DNA of 64,000 nucleotides from Microbacterium sp. (GTDB lineage Bacteria > Actinomycetota > Actinomycetes > Actinomycetales > Microbacteriaceae). Within the stretch, counting starts at the first letter, position 1. Each line of letters starts with the position of its first letter. Under the pieces are notes generated by a model, which saw only the letters and a program-made list of their open reading frames with translations, searched no databases and had not been told where the DNA came from. The position numbers were made by a program, and so were the translations under genes. This document shows, one piece after another, positions 1 through 7,866 of this stretch. The stretch is from the NCBI GenBank assembly GCA_017306415.1, contig JAFKIL010000004.1, positions 186,001 through 250,000 on the forward strand, in the 5' to 3' direction.

Positions 1-2
1 TC

Positions 3-299
3 TGGGCCCACGACACGGCCATCGCCGTGCGGGGCCTGAGCGCCGAAGGGTTCCACGCCGAGGCGCTCGGGCTGGTGTCCGGGCTGTGCCGCGCGGCGGA
101 GGCCTTCGGGTATCGCATGCCCGAGCTGCACGCCGGCGACGACGTCGCGCTGCCGGGCAGCCCCTCCCCGTATCCCGCGGCGTGCCGACCGCAGGCGTGG
201 TCGGCGACAGCCGCCCTTGTCGCGGTCGCGGCCGTCCGCGACGCGGATCGGCACGACGTTCGCAGCGCCGACCGCGTTCGGGTCCCCAGCGGCGCCTAG
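3..299 (+). CDS. C-terminal end of a glycogen debranching (amylo-alpha-1,6-glucosidase) family protein, 5' partial
   Basis: The frame is open from the window edge to TAG at 297-299 and gives 98 residues. It begins WAHDTAIAVRGL and later has YPAACRPQAWSATAA. Both are landmarks of the (alpha/alpha)6-barrel C-terminal domain of bacterial glycogen debranching / amylo-alpha-1,6-glucosidase proteins, where the conserved aromatic and basic residues line the glucan site. The N-terminal domain and most of the barrel lie outside the window, so the exact substrate cannot be judged. The last 25 residues run past the usual domain end and look unstructured. The family call rests on these two motifs only. 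Confidence 0.75.
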   Translation, partial: WAHDTAIAVRGLSAEGFHAEALGLVSGLCRAAEAFGYRMPELHAGDDVALPGSPSPYPAACRPQAWSATAALVAVAAVRDADRHDVRSADRVRVPSGA

Positions 300-314
300 G
301 CCCGCCCGAGGCGG

Positions 315-590
315 TCAGACGGAGTCGCGCACCTCGAAGCCGTGGTCGCCGGCCGGTGCGAGCTCCGTCACCTCGGCGCCGTCGACGCGGGAGCCCGGCG
401 GGCCGCCCGCCATCCACGCCAGGACGGCGTCGACCTGATCCCGGGTGCCTTCGACCTCGGCCTCGACCGTGCCGTCGCGCCGGTTGCGCACCCAGCCGGC
501 GACACCCGCGGCACGCGCCTCGATGCGCATCGTGTACCGGTACCCGACGCCCTGGACGTCGCCCCGGACGATCACGTGCACGCGCCTCAT
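315..590 (-). CDS. acyP: Acylphosphatase
   Basis: Small cytosolic enzyme that hydrolyses acyl phosphates; 91 residues, the usual family length. The substrate loop GDVQGVGYR (residues 10-18) ends in the phosphate-binding Arg18, and the catalytic Asn is Asn36 in WVRNRRDG. An acidic sheet region EAEVEGT follows. The start chosen is the ATG at 588-590, which gives the standard N-terminus. The purine-rich GGAGGG at 591-596 touches that ATG but would be well spaced (6 nt) for a GTG two codons downstream (582-584), so translation may begin there. It is convergent with the debranching gene and divergent from the next gene. Confidence 0.92.
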   Translation of the reverse strand: MRRVHVIVRGDVQGVGYRYTMRIEARAAGVAGWVRNRRDGTVEAEVEGTRDQVDAVLAWMAGGPPGSRVDGAEVTELAPAGDHGFEVRDSV

Positions 591-636
591 CCCTCCATGA
601 TGGCCCGCACAGCGCATGCTTGAGAGGATGGCCGAC

Positions 637-1014
637 ATGGGAACGATCGACGACTACGTGGCCGGCCTCGATCCGGCGGACCGCGCCGCGATCGAGCGGG
701 TCTACCGCATCGCGGCGGAGACGGTCGGCGCGGACGAGACCGCGCAGGGCACGAGCTACGGCATGCCGGCGCTGCTCTACCGCGACAAGGCGCTGATCTC
801 CGTGATGCGCGCGAAGAAGCACATCGGCGTGTACCCGTTCAGCGGGCACGTGCCCGACACGGTCGGGGCGCTCCTCGACGGGTACGACCACGAGAAGGGC
901 ACGATCCGGTTCCAGCCGGAGCATCCGCTCACCGACGCGGCGATCGCCGCGATCGCGGACGCGCGCCGCGCCGAGATCGACGACCCCTCGGTCAGGCGCC
1001 GAGCGCGAGGGTGA
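637..1014 (+). CDS. DUF1801 (YdhG-like) family protein
   Basis: A small soluble protein of 125 residues. It opens MGTIDDYVAGLDPADRAAIERV, typical of DUF1801 proteins, and contains the family's core pattern TSYGMPALLYRDKALISV ... HIGVYPFSG, where a tyrosine/phenylalanine-rich pocket is formed. Biochemical function is not established for the family; some members resemble the frataxin-like fold. The ATG at 637 is preferred because GAGAGG at 622-627 is then 9 nt upstream; the ATG at 628 abuts it. The 3' end overlaps the convergent lysE gene by 23 bp (992-1014). Confidence 0.8.
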   Translation: MGTIDDYVAGLDPADRAAIERVYRIAAETVGADETAQGTSYGMPALLYRDKALISVMRAKKHIGVYPFSGHVPDTVGALLDGYDHEKGTIRFQPEHPLTDAAIAAIADARRAEIDDPSVRRRARG

Positions 1015-1681
1015 CGGCGAGCGCGATCATCACGACCGCGATGAGCGCGTCCAGGATGCGCCACGCCCGCGGCGTCGACAGCCACCTCCCGAGATAGCGC
1101 GCGCCGAACGCGAGCCCGAAGAACCACAGCGCGCTCGCCGTCGCGGCACCCGCCGCGAACCACCATCGGTCCGCGCCGTGCGTGGCCGCGACCGAACCGA
1201 GCAGGAACACCGTGTCGAGGTACACGTGCGGGTTCAGCCACGTCAGCGCGAGGCACGTGAGGATGACGGGCGCGAGCGTCCGCCGCGCCGCCACGGCGAC
1301 GCCGCCGCGTGCGGACCCGGATGCCACCGACGGTGACGTCGCGGACGGCGACGCATCCGCGGCATCCCGGTCGTCGGCGACGCGCAGCGCCTCCCCGGCC
1401 GGGCGCCACGCCCGCCGGGCCGCCATCAGCCCGTAGACGAGGAGGAAGAGCGCGCCCGCCCAGCGGACCACGTCGACCAGCCATGGCACGGCGTGGAGCA
1501 CGAGCCCGATCCCGGAGACACCGAGCAGGATCAGCGCCGCGTCCGACACCGTGCAGATGAGGGCGACCGCGAACACGTGCTCCCGGCGGAGTCCCTGGCG
1601 CAGCACGAACAGGTTCTGCGCGCCGATCGCGACGATGAGCGACAGGCCGAGGCCGAGTCCGGCGAGCAGGGAGGGGAGCAC
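992..1681 (-). CDS. lysE: LysE/ArgO-family basic amino acid exporter
   Basis: Inner-membrane exporter for lysine/arginine, 229 residues. The N-terminal helix ends in the family signature IGAQNLFVLRQGLRREH (about residues 19-35), and five to six hydrophobic segments follow, with an arginine- and Ala-rich cytoplasmic loop in the middle (about residues 85-125). The conserved ALTWLNPHVYLDTVFLLGS segment is present. It is transcribed divergently from a LysR-type regulator, the classic lysE-lysG arrangement known from Corynebacterium glutamicum, where the regulator switches on export when intracellular basic amino acids rise. Substrate range is inferred from the family and this context. Confidence 0.93.
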   Translation of the reverse strand: MLPSLLAGLGLGLSLIVAIGAQNLFVLRQGLRREHVFAVALICTVSDAALILLGVSGIGLVLHAVPWLVDVVRWAGALFLLVYGLMAARRAWRPAGEALRVADDRDAADASPSATSPSVASGSARGGVAVAARRTLAPVILTCLALTWLNPHVYLDTVFLLGSVAATHGADRWWFAAGAATASALWFFGLAFGARYLGRWLSTPRAWRILDALIAVVMIALAVTLALGA

Positions 1682-1754
1682 GGCTCCGACGGTACCGGGC
1701 GCCCCGCGGTTCAGTACAGCTCAGGATTCTGATGGTGCATTAGCCTGGCTCATC

Positions 1755-2657
1755 ATGCGCATTCCCTTCGACCTCGCCGAGACGCTCGCCGCGGTGATCG
1801 ACGAGGGCACGCTGGATGCCGCGGCGCGGCGTCTGCACGTCACTCCCTCGGCGGTGAGTCAGCGGATCAAGGCGCTCGAGGAGCAGCTCGGCCGTGTCGT
1901 GCTGGTGCGGTCCAAGCCCGCGCGGGCGACCCCGGCGGGAGCCGCGGTGGTGCGGATGGCGCGCCAGCTCTCGCTCCTCGAGCACGACGCGCTCGCGGAG
2001 CTGGGTGCCGACGACGACGCGGCGCGGATCAGCGTCGCTCTCGCCGTCAACGCGGATTCGCTCGCGACGTGGTTCCTCGAGCCCCTCGCGCGGCTGAGCT
2101 CACGGCATCCGGTCGTCTTCGACCTGCACCGCGACGACCAGGACTTCACCGCAGGCCTGCTCGAGTCCGGCACCGTCATGGCTGCGGTGACCTCGCGCGC
2201 GACGCCGGTCGCGGGATGCCGCGTCGTCGGGCTCGGGACGATGCGGTACGAGGCGGTGGCGACACCGGGGTTCGTGGAGACGTGGCTCGGTGGGGCGGCG
2301 GCAGCCGCGGCATCCGATCGCGCCGCCGCGCTCGCCGCCGCTCCGCTCGTCGACTTCGACCGCCGCGACGACCTGCAGACGTTGTGGCTGCGGGCGCAGG
2401 GGGTGGACGCGGTTCCGCCGCGCCACTACGTCCCGGCGTCGAGCGACTTCGCGCGCGCCGTCGCGCTGGGTCTCGGATGGGGGCTGCTGCCGTCCTTCCA
2501 GTCCGCGGCGGGTCTGGCTGCGGGGTCGCTCGTGCGGCTGGGTGGCGCTCCGGTGGACGTCCCGCTCTACTGGCAGCAGTGGAACCTGCGCTCGCCCCTC
2601 CTCGACGCGATCGCCGCGGAGCTGGTGGCCGAAGCCCGCCGCGTCCTCACGCCCTGA
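1755..2657 (+). CDS. lysG: LysR-family regulator ArgP/LysG, activator of lysE
   Basis: Transcription regulator of 300 residues. The N-terminal winged HTH is clear (LDAAARRLHVTPSAVSQRIKALEEQLGRVVLVR), followed by the linker helix and an effector domain (about residues 90-295) that would bind lysine or arginine. Phrases such as HPVVFDLHRDDQDFT and VTSRATPVAGCR are typical of ArgP rather than other LysR groups. The start is the ATG at 1755; no Shine-Dalgarno is visible and a leaderless start is likely. Its divergent neighbour is the exporter it should activate from the 73-bp shared intergenic region. Confidence 0.92.
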   Translation: MRIPFDLAETLAAVIDEGTLDAAARRLHVTPSAVSQRIKALEEQLGRVVLVRSKPARATPAGAAVVRMARQLSLLEHDALAELGADDDAARISVALAVNADSLATWFLEPLARLSSRHPVVFDLHRDDQDFTAGLLESGTVMAAVTSRATPVAGCRVVGLGTMRYEAVATPGFVETWLGGAAAAAASDRAAALAAAPLVDFDRRDDLQTLWLRAQGVDAVPPRHYVPASSDFARAVALGLGWGLLPSFQSAAGLAAGSLVRLGGAPVDVPLYWQQWNLRSPLLDAIAAELVAEARRVLTP

Positions 2658-2693
2658 CCTCGGCCCAGGACGCGTCGCGCCGCCTCGCGCGCG

Positions 2694-3722
2694 TCAGTCG
2701 TCGCTGACCCGCAGGACGAGCTTGCCGCGCGTGTGCCCGCGCTCGAGCTCCGCGTGTGCGGCCGCGGCATCCGCGAGGTCGAAGACGCGGTCGACGAAGA
2801 CGCGGATCGATCCGCTCTCCAGCAGCCGTGCCACCGTCGCGAGCGCGTCGCCGTCCGGGATGACCTTGTAGTGCGTCGCCCGCAGGCCGGCCGCGGCGGC
2901 GGCATCCGCGTAGCCCGGCCACGATCCGCTCGGCACGATCACGTACAGGCCTCCCCGGCGCAGCACCGAGAGCGAGCGCGAGCCCGTGCGGTCGGATGCC
3001 TCGCCGACGAGGTCGATCACCACGTCGACCTCGCCCACGACGTCCTCGAAGCGGGTGCTCTCGCGGTCGATCACGACGGATGCGCCCAGGTCGCGCAGCC
3101 ACGCGGCGTTCCGCGCGGATCCCGTCGTGGTCACGTGCGCGCCGAAGTAGGCGGCGAGCTGGACCGCGAAGTGCCCGACCCCGCCGGCGCCGGCGTGGAT
3201 GAGCATCCGCTGCCCCTCGTGGGCATGGGCCGTCTCGACGACCAGGCCCCACGCGGTGAGCGCCGCGAGGGGGACCCCGGCCGCCTCGACGTGCGAGAGC
3301 GACGCCGGCCGGCGGGCGAGGGACAGCGACGGGACGACGGCGTACTCGGCGTAGGTGCCGCCGGTGCGCGGGAAGGCCGCCATCCCGAACACCGGCGTTC
3401 CGGGCGGGAAGGGGTGCGTCTCGTACGGTGCGCGCACCACGACGCCGCTGAAGTCGAAGCCGGGCGTCGCCGGGAGCGAGAGCGCGGAGAAGACCCCGGA
3501 GCCGCCGCGCGTCTTCGCGTCGATCGGGTTGACCCCCGCAGCGACGACGCGCACGAGCACCTCGCTGAGCACGGGGGAGGGCACCTCGAGGGATGCCTCG
3601 TGCAGCACGTCCGGCCCGCCGGGAGCGTCGAAGACGACGGCCCGCATGCGCTCCGGCGGATCGGCGACCACCGCGGCGGTGCCGTCTGCGGGGTCAGCTG
3701 CCCGCTGTGTGCGGAATCTCAT
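2694..3722 (-). CDS. NADP-dependent zinc-free alcohol dehydrogenase / quinone oxidoreductase
   Basis: MDR-superfamily reductase of 342 residues. The GroES-like domain follows MRAVVFDAPGGPDVLHEA (from residue 26), and the Rossmann motif GAGGVGHFAVQLAAYFGA appears near residues 170-190. The catalytic-zinc cysteine and histidine ligands of true alcohol dehydrogenases are absent, as in quinone oxidoreductases. The ATG at 3722 is chosen because GGGAGGG lies 8 nt upstream; the internal ATG at 3647 would remove a 25-residue tail. It sits downstream of a MarR regulator on the same strand, with a 142-bp gap holding a palindrome, so it may be redox- or xenobiotic-responsive. Physiological substrate unknown. 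Confidence 0.88.
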   Translation of the reverse strand: MRFRTQRAADPADGTAAVVADPPERMRAVVFDAPGGPDVLHEASLEVPSPVLSEVLVRVVAAGVNPIDAKTRGGSGVFSALSLPATPGFDFSGVVVRAPYETHPFPPGTPVFGMAAFPRTGGTYAEYAVVPSLSLARRPASLSHVEAAGVPLAALTAWGLVVETAHAHEGQRMLIHAGAGGVGHFAVQLAAYFGAHVTTTGSARNAAWLRDLGASVVIDRESTRFEDVVGEVDVVIDLVGEASDRTGSRSLSVLRRGGLYVIVPSGSWPGYADAAAAAGLRATHYKVIPDGDALATVARLLESGSIRVFVDRVFDLADAAAAHAELERGHTRGKLVLRVSDD

Positions 3723-3783
3723 CGGCCGTTCCCTCCCCGTGCGTGTCGACGTCGGCAGCGCAGGTGCCCTGGACGGGACCAGT

Positions 3784-3797
3784 CAATCGTGCGATTG
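3784..3797. promoter_or_regulatory. Perfect palindrome upstream of the quinone oxidoreductase gene
   Basis: CAATCGTGCGATTG is a perfect dyad 62 bp upstream of the oxidoreductase start. It is a plausible regulator-binding site in that gene's promoter. The half-site differs from the operators at 6127-6205, so a different regulator may be involved. Confidence 0.35.
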
Positions 3798-3864
3798 TCT
3801 CGCACGTGTTACGCCGGTGCGACAACACGGCGACGGGCGGTGACGCGACCGGGCGCGGGGCGGG

Positions 3865-4362
3865 TCAGGCGCGGGGGGTCTCGCCGCGGGCGAGCGCGCC
3901 GAGCAGCTCCGTCAGCTGGCCGATCGTCTCGAGCGGCCATTGGCCGAGCGTCTCCGCCAGCCGGCGCTCGTGCGGGGCGCGCGCGGCGTTGAGCCGCTCG
4001 GTGCCCTCGGCGGTGATCGCGATGAGCCGTACGCGGCCGTCCGCCGGATCCGCGGTCCGTGAGACGAAACCCCGGTCCTCGAGCTCGCTCACGCTGCGGC
4101 TGGTCAGGCCCTTGTCCGCGCTCACCCGTTCGGCCAGCGCGGAGAGGGTGATGGGACCGGTCCGCTCGATGACCGTGAGGACCTTGTACGAGCCCGGCAG
4201 CATCCCGGGACTCGCGGTCTCGGCCGCCGTGACGTAGATGCGCCGCCACTCGGCCATGAGCTCCGAGAACGCGCCCTCCAGGGCGTGCATCGCCTCGATG
4301 CGCTCCGGGTCCTCCGGGGCGACGCCGTCGGGCGGCGCCCCGGAGGGGGAGGTCGTTGTCAT
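3865..4362 (-). CDS. MarR-family transcriptional regulator of the adjacent MFS efflux gene
   Basis: A 165-residue winged-helix repressor. The recognition region reads ITLSALAERVSADKGLTSRSVSELEDRGFVSR and the wing carries the MarR signature ADPADGRVRLIAITAEGTE. Flanking helices should form the dimer. Its ATG overlaps the stop codon of the upstream MFS gene (ATGA at 4359-4362), so the two are translationally coupled in one operon. Known MarR-MFS pairs autoregulate from the shared promoter, and four matching palindromes lie in front of the MFS gene. The ligand is unknown; a drug or aromatic compound is the usual guess. Confidence 0.93.
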   Translation of the reverse strand: MTTTSPSGAPPDGVAPEDPERIEAMHALEGAFSELMAEWRRIYVTAAETASPGMLPGSYKVLTVIERTGPITLSALAERVSADKGLTSRSVSELEDRGFVSRTADPADGRVRLIAITAEGTERLNAARAPHERRLAETLGQWPLETIGQLTELLGALARGETPRA

Positions 4363-6074
4363 CGGCGTGAGGTCTCCGTGGTGTCGGCGGCTGCGGCATC
4401 CGCACCGCTCGGGACCCTGATGCTACCCGTCGCGGTGAGGGACTCCATCGCCTCGGGGACGGAAACCGTCGCGAGGTCGGCCTCGCTGGCCTGGATCCGC
4501 TCGCTCGTCGTCATCCGCGTGAGCGGCTTGTTCGGGAGGAACAGGATGGCGATGAGGCTCACGATAGCGAACGGGACGGCGATCAGGAACGCGTGCGAGA
4601 TGCCCTGCGCGTAGATGTCCTCGAAGGTGACGCGCAACGCGTGCGGCATCGAGGAGACCTTGGGGATCGAGCCCGACGCGAGGGTCGTGATCCACTTCTG
4701 CGCCTGGTCGCCGAGGGAGGCGATGGCCTTCCCGATGTCGTCCTTGCGGTCGGTGACCAATTCCGGGATGCGCGCGGCCACAGCCGCTCCCATCACCGAG
4801 ACGCCGATCGTGCCGCCGAGGCTCCGGAAGAACGTGACGCCCGAACTGGCGACGCCGATCTGCGCCGGGTCGGTCGCGTTCTGCACGACCAGCACGAGGT
4901 TCTGCATCGTCATGCCCACGCCCGCGCCGAGCAGGAACATGTAGAGCGAGACGAGCGCGAAGTTCGTGTCGTAGTGGATGGTCGACAGCAGGTAGGTGCC
5001 GGCGATGAGGAGCACCCCGCCGGCGATGAGGTACGGCTTCCAGCGCCCGAACCGCGTGATGAGGGCGCCGACGCCCATCGAGGCGACGAGCAGGCCGCCG
5101 ATCATCGGGATGGTCATCAGACCCGCCTCGGTCGGCGTGGCGCCGCGTGCGGACTGCATGAACTGGCTGAGGAACACCGACGCCCCGAACATCGCGAGCC
5201 CGGTCGCGATGGACGCGATCACGGCGAGCGTGAACGTGCGGTTGCGGAACGTCGAGAGCGGGATGAGCGGCTCCGTGACCTTCATCTCCACGATCACGAA
5301 CAGGATCGTGCCGAGGATGGCGCCGCCCACCATGAGGATGGTCTGCATGCTCCACCAGTCGAAGCTCGAGCCGGCGAGGCTGATCCAGATGAGGAGCAGG
5401 GCGACCGAGGCCGCCAGGAGCACGATGCCGAGGTAGTCGATGCTGACCTTCCGCTTCGCGCGGGCGGGCACGTGCAGCGTCTTCTGAATGATCAGGAGCG
5501 CGGCGATCGCGAACGGGAGCGCGACGTAGAAGTTCCAGCGCCATCCGAAGCCGTCGGTGATGACGCCGCCGAGCAGCGGGCCGCCGACCGTGGCGACGGC
5601 CATGACGGCGCCGAAGAGGCCCATGTAGCGCCCGCGCTCGCGCGGGCTGATGATGTCGGCCATCAGCACCTGGCTGAGCGCGGCGAGCCCGCCGGCGCCG
5701 ATGCCCTGGACGGCGCGGAAGGCGATGAGCGTGTTGGTGTCCTGCGAGAAGCCGGCCGCCGCGGTCGCGAGGACGAAGATCACGATCGCGAGCTGGAAGA
5801 GCAGCTTGCGGTTGAAGAGGTCGGCGAGCTTGCCCCAGATCGGGGTGGAGATCGCCGTGGTCAGCAGCGTGGCGGTGACGACCCACGTGAACGCGGTCTG
5901 GTCGCCGTTGAGGTCGTGGATGATGACCGGGAGCGACGTCGAGACGACGGTCGAGGCGAGCATCGACACGAACATGCCGAGGAGGAGGCCGGAGAGGGCC
6001 TCGAGCACCTGGCGACGGGACATCGCGGGCTTCGCGAGCACGTCGCTCGCCGAGCCGGATGCGGGCGTGGACAT
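4359..6074 (-). CDS. MFS drug efflux transporter, DHA2 (EmrB/QacA) family, 14 TM helices
   Basis: Proton-driven efflux pump of the plasma membrane, 571 residues. The antiporter motif C is present as GGPLLGGVITDGFGWRWNF, and motif A as WGKLADLFNRKLL. The hydrophobic pattern fits 14 helices. A conserved acidic residue lies in helix 1 of the usual DHA2 layout. The C-terminal 70 residues are soluble. The start ATG at 6074 has GAAGGA about 6 nt upstream. It is the first gene of an MFS-marR operon whose promoter is packed with palindromic operators, so substrate-relieved repression is likely. The exported compound cannot be deduced. Confidence 0.93.
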   Translation of the reverse strand: MSTPASGSASDVLAKPAMSRRQVLEALSGLLLGMFVSMLASTVVSTSLPVIIHDLNGDQTAFTWVVTATLLTTAISTPIWGKLADLFNRKLLFQLAIVIFVLATAAAGFSQDTNTLIAFRAVQGIGAGGLAALSQVLMADIISPRERGRYMGLFGAVMAVATVGGPLLGGVITDGFGWRWNFYVALPFAIAALLIIQKTLHVPARAKRKVSIDYLGIVLLAASVALLLIWISLAGSSFDWWSMQTILMVGGAILGTILFVIVEMKVTEPLIPLSTFRNRTFTLAVIASIATGLAMFGASVFLSQFMQSARGATPTEAGLMTIPMIGGLLVASMGVGALITRFGRWKPYLIAGGVLLIAGTYLLSTIHYDTNFALVSLYMFLLGAGVGMTMQNLVLVVQNATDPAQIGVASSGVTFFRSLGGTIGVSVMGAAVAARIPELVTDRKDDIGKAIASLGDQAQKWITTLASGSIPKVSSMPHALRVTFEDIYAQGISHAFLIAVPFAIVSLIAILFLPNKPLTRMTTSERIQASEADLATVSVPEAMESLTATGSIRVPSGADAAAADTTETSRR

Positions 6075-6126
6075 AGCGGATCCTTCGAGGAGTGAGAGTG
6101 GTGGCGCGGCACCGTCGGCGCGTGTA

Positions 6127-6205
6127 GTTGATGAAGCTCAACTGTTGACGAACATCAACTGTTGACGAAAGTCAACGATATACCCGAACGTTGACGAACG
6201 TCAAC
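6127..6205. promoter_or_regulatory. Four phased palindromic operators upstream of the MFS-marR operon
   Basis: Four 16-bp dyads GTTGAYGAANNTCAAC lie at 6127-6142, 6144-6159, 6161-6176 and 6190-6205. The first three are spaced exactly 17 bp apart and the last 29 bp. The half-site GTTGA/TCAAC is invariant. They fill the promoter region starting 53 bp upstream of the MFS start codon and are the obvious targets of the coupled MarR protein. Confidence 0.85.
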
Positions 6206-6221
6206 TATTCCCGCGCAGGTC

Positions 6222-6292
6222 GTTCATCGGTCGCAACCTGCCGCTCTCGCGGGGTCGGGGCATCCGAAAGCGACCCGATGCGCCCGATGACG
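6222..6292. repeat. REP-like hairpin element, copy 1
   Basis: Begins GTTCATCGGTCGCAA and ends in a degenerate reverse complement (CGCCCGATGAC). It shares its left half (through CTGCCGCTCTC) and the internal CGAAAGCGACC with the copy at 6330-6400, 108 bp away. Non-coding. Confidence 0.7.
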
Positions 6293-6329
6293 CGCGGGGC
6301 GCGAGAGGGTGGGGACGCGCGTCGTCAAG

Positions 6330-6400
6330 GTTCATCGGTCGCAAACTGCCGCTCTCACGCTCCGGGCGCGCTCGAAAGCGACCTGTTGCGACCGATGAAC
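6330..6400. repeat. REP-like hairpin element, copy 2 (perfect 15-bp terminal inverted repeats)
   Basis: Arms GTTCATCGGTCGCAA (6330-6344) and TTGCGACCGATGAAC (6386-6400) are exact reverse complements. The 41-bp centre holds further partial complementarity (GCCGCT / AGCGACC). The element sits just downstream of the YqaJ gene 3' end (6429) and may act as a terminator, but there is no T-run. Together with copy 1, the operators and short spacers it accounts for the gene-free 6075-6428. Confidence 0.75.
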
Positions 6401-6428
6401 GGGCTGGGGGCTGGGGGGGAGGAGAGGG

Positions 6429-7103
6429 TCAGTCGGCGAGGGCCAGCGCGCGGAACGGCTGACGGGCGGCGACGGGCCGCGGCATCCGCTCGCCGGCGTG
6501 GGGGGCGCCCGCGCTCCTCGTGAGCTGCGTGCGACGGTAGAGCTCGTCGATCAGCGACGTCGCGAGCTTCACGAGCTTGGCGATCTCGGCGTCGTCGCGA
6601 TCGACCCACGCGCACTTCGGCTCGTCGTCGACGGGGACGAATCCGTCGTGCTCCTCCCACGCGACGAGCGTGCGCTCGGCGCCGATCACGTGCTGCTGCC
6701 ACCACACCTGGCGGAGGTACGAACGCGGGATGCTGCGCCAGCTCTTGTTCGTCGTCTTGATCTCGGCGAGCGTGACGCGGCCGGATGCGTCGACGACGAT
6801 CCCGTCGGGGGTGGCGAGGTGCCGGTGCTCGACGACGGCGCGGAACAGGACCGTGGACGGCTGGATGCCATGGGTCGCGGCGACCCAGCGCGCGATCTCG
6901 GGCTCGCGGCGGCGACCGTGGTCGGTGTAGGCGTTGCCCGAGAAGCCCGAGCCCATGAGCTTGGCGTCGGCGGCGCGGGGGATCGCCCGCTCGCTCGTGA
7001 GGGTCGCGACATCCGTCGCGGTGATGCCGCGGGACCGCGCCCGTACCCAGGCCACGCGATCGCGGGAGTCCGCGACGATGCGGGCGGCGAGCTCGGGGGT
7101 CAC
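6429..7103 (-). CDS. YqaJ-family PD-(D/E)XK nuclease
   Basis: Protein of 224 residues. The N-terminus RGITATDVATLTSERAI matches the start of the YqaJ/lambda-exonuclease-like domain (normally GGSDVA). The nuclease core is visible: TPDGIVV supplies the metal-binding Asp, and TLAEIKTTNKSW supplies Glu-x-Lys. The following QVWWQQHVIGAERTLVAW is the typical helix-strand end of the domain. Phage homologues pair with single-strand annealing proteins, but no recombinase or other phage gene is next to it here, so it looks like a chromosomal member of the family. The role is probably DNA recombination or end processing. The flanks are the most repeat-rich part of the window. Confidence 0.82.
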   Translation of the reverse strand: MTPELAARIVADSRDRVAWVRARSRGITATDVATLTSERAIPRAADAKLMGSGFSGNAYTDHGRRREPEIARWVAATHGIQPSTVLFRAVVEHRHLATPDGIVVDASGRVTLAEIKTTNKSWRSIPRSYLRQVWWQQHVIGAERTLVAWEEHDGFVPVDDEPKCAWVDRDDAEIAKLVKLATSLIDELYRRTQLTRSAGAPHAGERMPRPVAARQPFRALALAD

Positions 7104-7139
7104 GTTCCGAGGCTACGCCGCCCGCGCGACATCCTCCGC

Positions 7140-7235
7140 CTGCGACACCCTGCCCCGCTCGCCCGAGCCCGCTGCGACACCCTGCCCCGCTCGCCCGAGC
7201 CCGCTGCGACACCCTGCCCCGCTCGCCCGAGCCCG
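7140..7235. repeat. Three tandem copies of a 32-bp unit
   Basis: The unit starts CTGCGACACCCTGCCCCGCT and is repeated exactly at 7140, 7172 and 7204, followed by two shorter CCGCCCGAGCC echoes. No spacers intervene, so this is a minisatellite and not a CRISPR. It lies just upstream of the YqaJ gene (start 7103). Confidence 0.85.
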
Positions 7236-7259
7236 CCGCCCGAGCCCGCCGCCCGTCGT

Positions 7260-7337
7260 CGAGTGCACGACTTGGCCTCGAATGCACGACCTGTCGACGC
7301 AAGCAGGTCGTCCATTGGGCGCGAAGTCGTACACTCG
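7260..7337. repeat. 78-bp hairpin element, left copy
   Basis: Arms CGAGTGCACGACTT (7260-7273) and AAGTCGTACACTCG (7324-7337) are complementary with one mismatch. A second complementary pair (ATGCACGACCTG / CAGGTCGTCCAT) is nested inside. It is about 75 percent identical to the element at 7694-7771, and the two bracket the nuclease remnant at 7427-7678. Confidence 0.8.
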
Positions 7338-7426
7338 GCGACCTCTCCCCAGGGCGGTCCTCGGAGCAGCCATCCACCCCCGCCCTGCGCGGCGCGCAGC
7401 GGGACCGGGAACGCGGCGACGCTCAG

Positions 7427-7678
7427 GTGAACTTCGTGGATCTCAAGCTCCGTCGCCCGCACGCGCTCATCGAGGTCGACGGCGAGTCGAAGTACCTCGA
7501 CGAGACACTGCGCTCCGGCAGGTCGCTGGAGGACGTTCTCCTCCGCGAGAAGCAGCGTGAGGACTGGATCCGCGGCGCTACGGGGCTCAGCCTGGCTCGT
7601 GTTGGAGCGGCGCACATCCGGACGCCGGAGGTGCTCGCCTCCCGCCTGGCCTCGTTCGGCATCCGTCCCGCGGTCTGA
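7427..7678 (+). pseudogene. C-terminal remnant of a DUF559-type (Vsr-like) endonuclease-domain protein
   Basis: The 83-residue frame starts at a GTG without a convincing ribosome site and reads FVDLKLRRPHALIEVDGESKYLDETL, then REKQREDWIRGATGLSLARV. This is the end of the PD-(D/E)XK nuclease domain found at the C-terminus of actinobacterial AbiEi/DUF559 proteins, normally about 280-320 residues long. The N-terminal wHTH and the first half of the nuclease are missing, so it is probably a decayed gene. The remnant is symmetrically flanked, at 90 bp and 16 bp, by two copies of the same 78-bp hairpin. A short functional protein cannot be excluded. Confidence 0.6.
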
Positions 7679-7693
7679 GACGCATTCAGCTCG

Positions 7694-7771
7694 CGAGTGC
7701 ACGACTTCGCCGCGAATGCACGAGCTGTTCACGCGAACACGTCGTGCACTGGGCAACAAGTCGTGCACTCG
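7694..7771. repeat. 78-bp hairpin element, right copy
   Basis: Perfect 14-bp arms CGAGTGCACGACTT (7694-7707) and AAGTCGTGCACTCG (7758-7771), with an inner pair AATGCACGAGCTG / CGTCGTGCACT. It follows the nuclease remnant by 16 bp. Confidence 0.85.
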
Positions 7772-7831
7772 GCGGGGAAGGGGGAGACGAGACGGGACTA
7801 GAGGGCCGAGATCTGCACGGGATGCCGGGAT

Positions 7832-7860
7832 TTGGCGGGGTGCGGGGGAGGACGTAGACT
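7832..7860 (+). promoter_or_regulatory. Promoter of the rplJ-rplL operon
   Basis: TTGGCG at 7832-7837 and TAGACT at 7855-7860 are separated by 17 bp, a good housekeeping sigma-70-type pair. Transcription would start near 7867 and give a leader of about 230 nt before rplJ. Confidence 0.65.
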
Positions 7861-7866
7861 GGGGGC

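Noticed and set aside
7140-7235. Regular 32-bp repeats as a possible CRISPR
   Set aside because: The three copies are directly adjacent with no spacers, and no cas genes are present.
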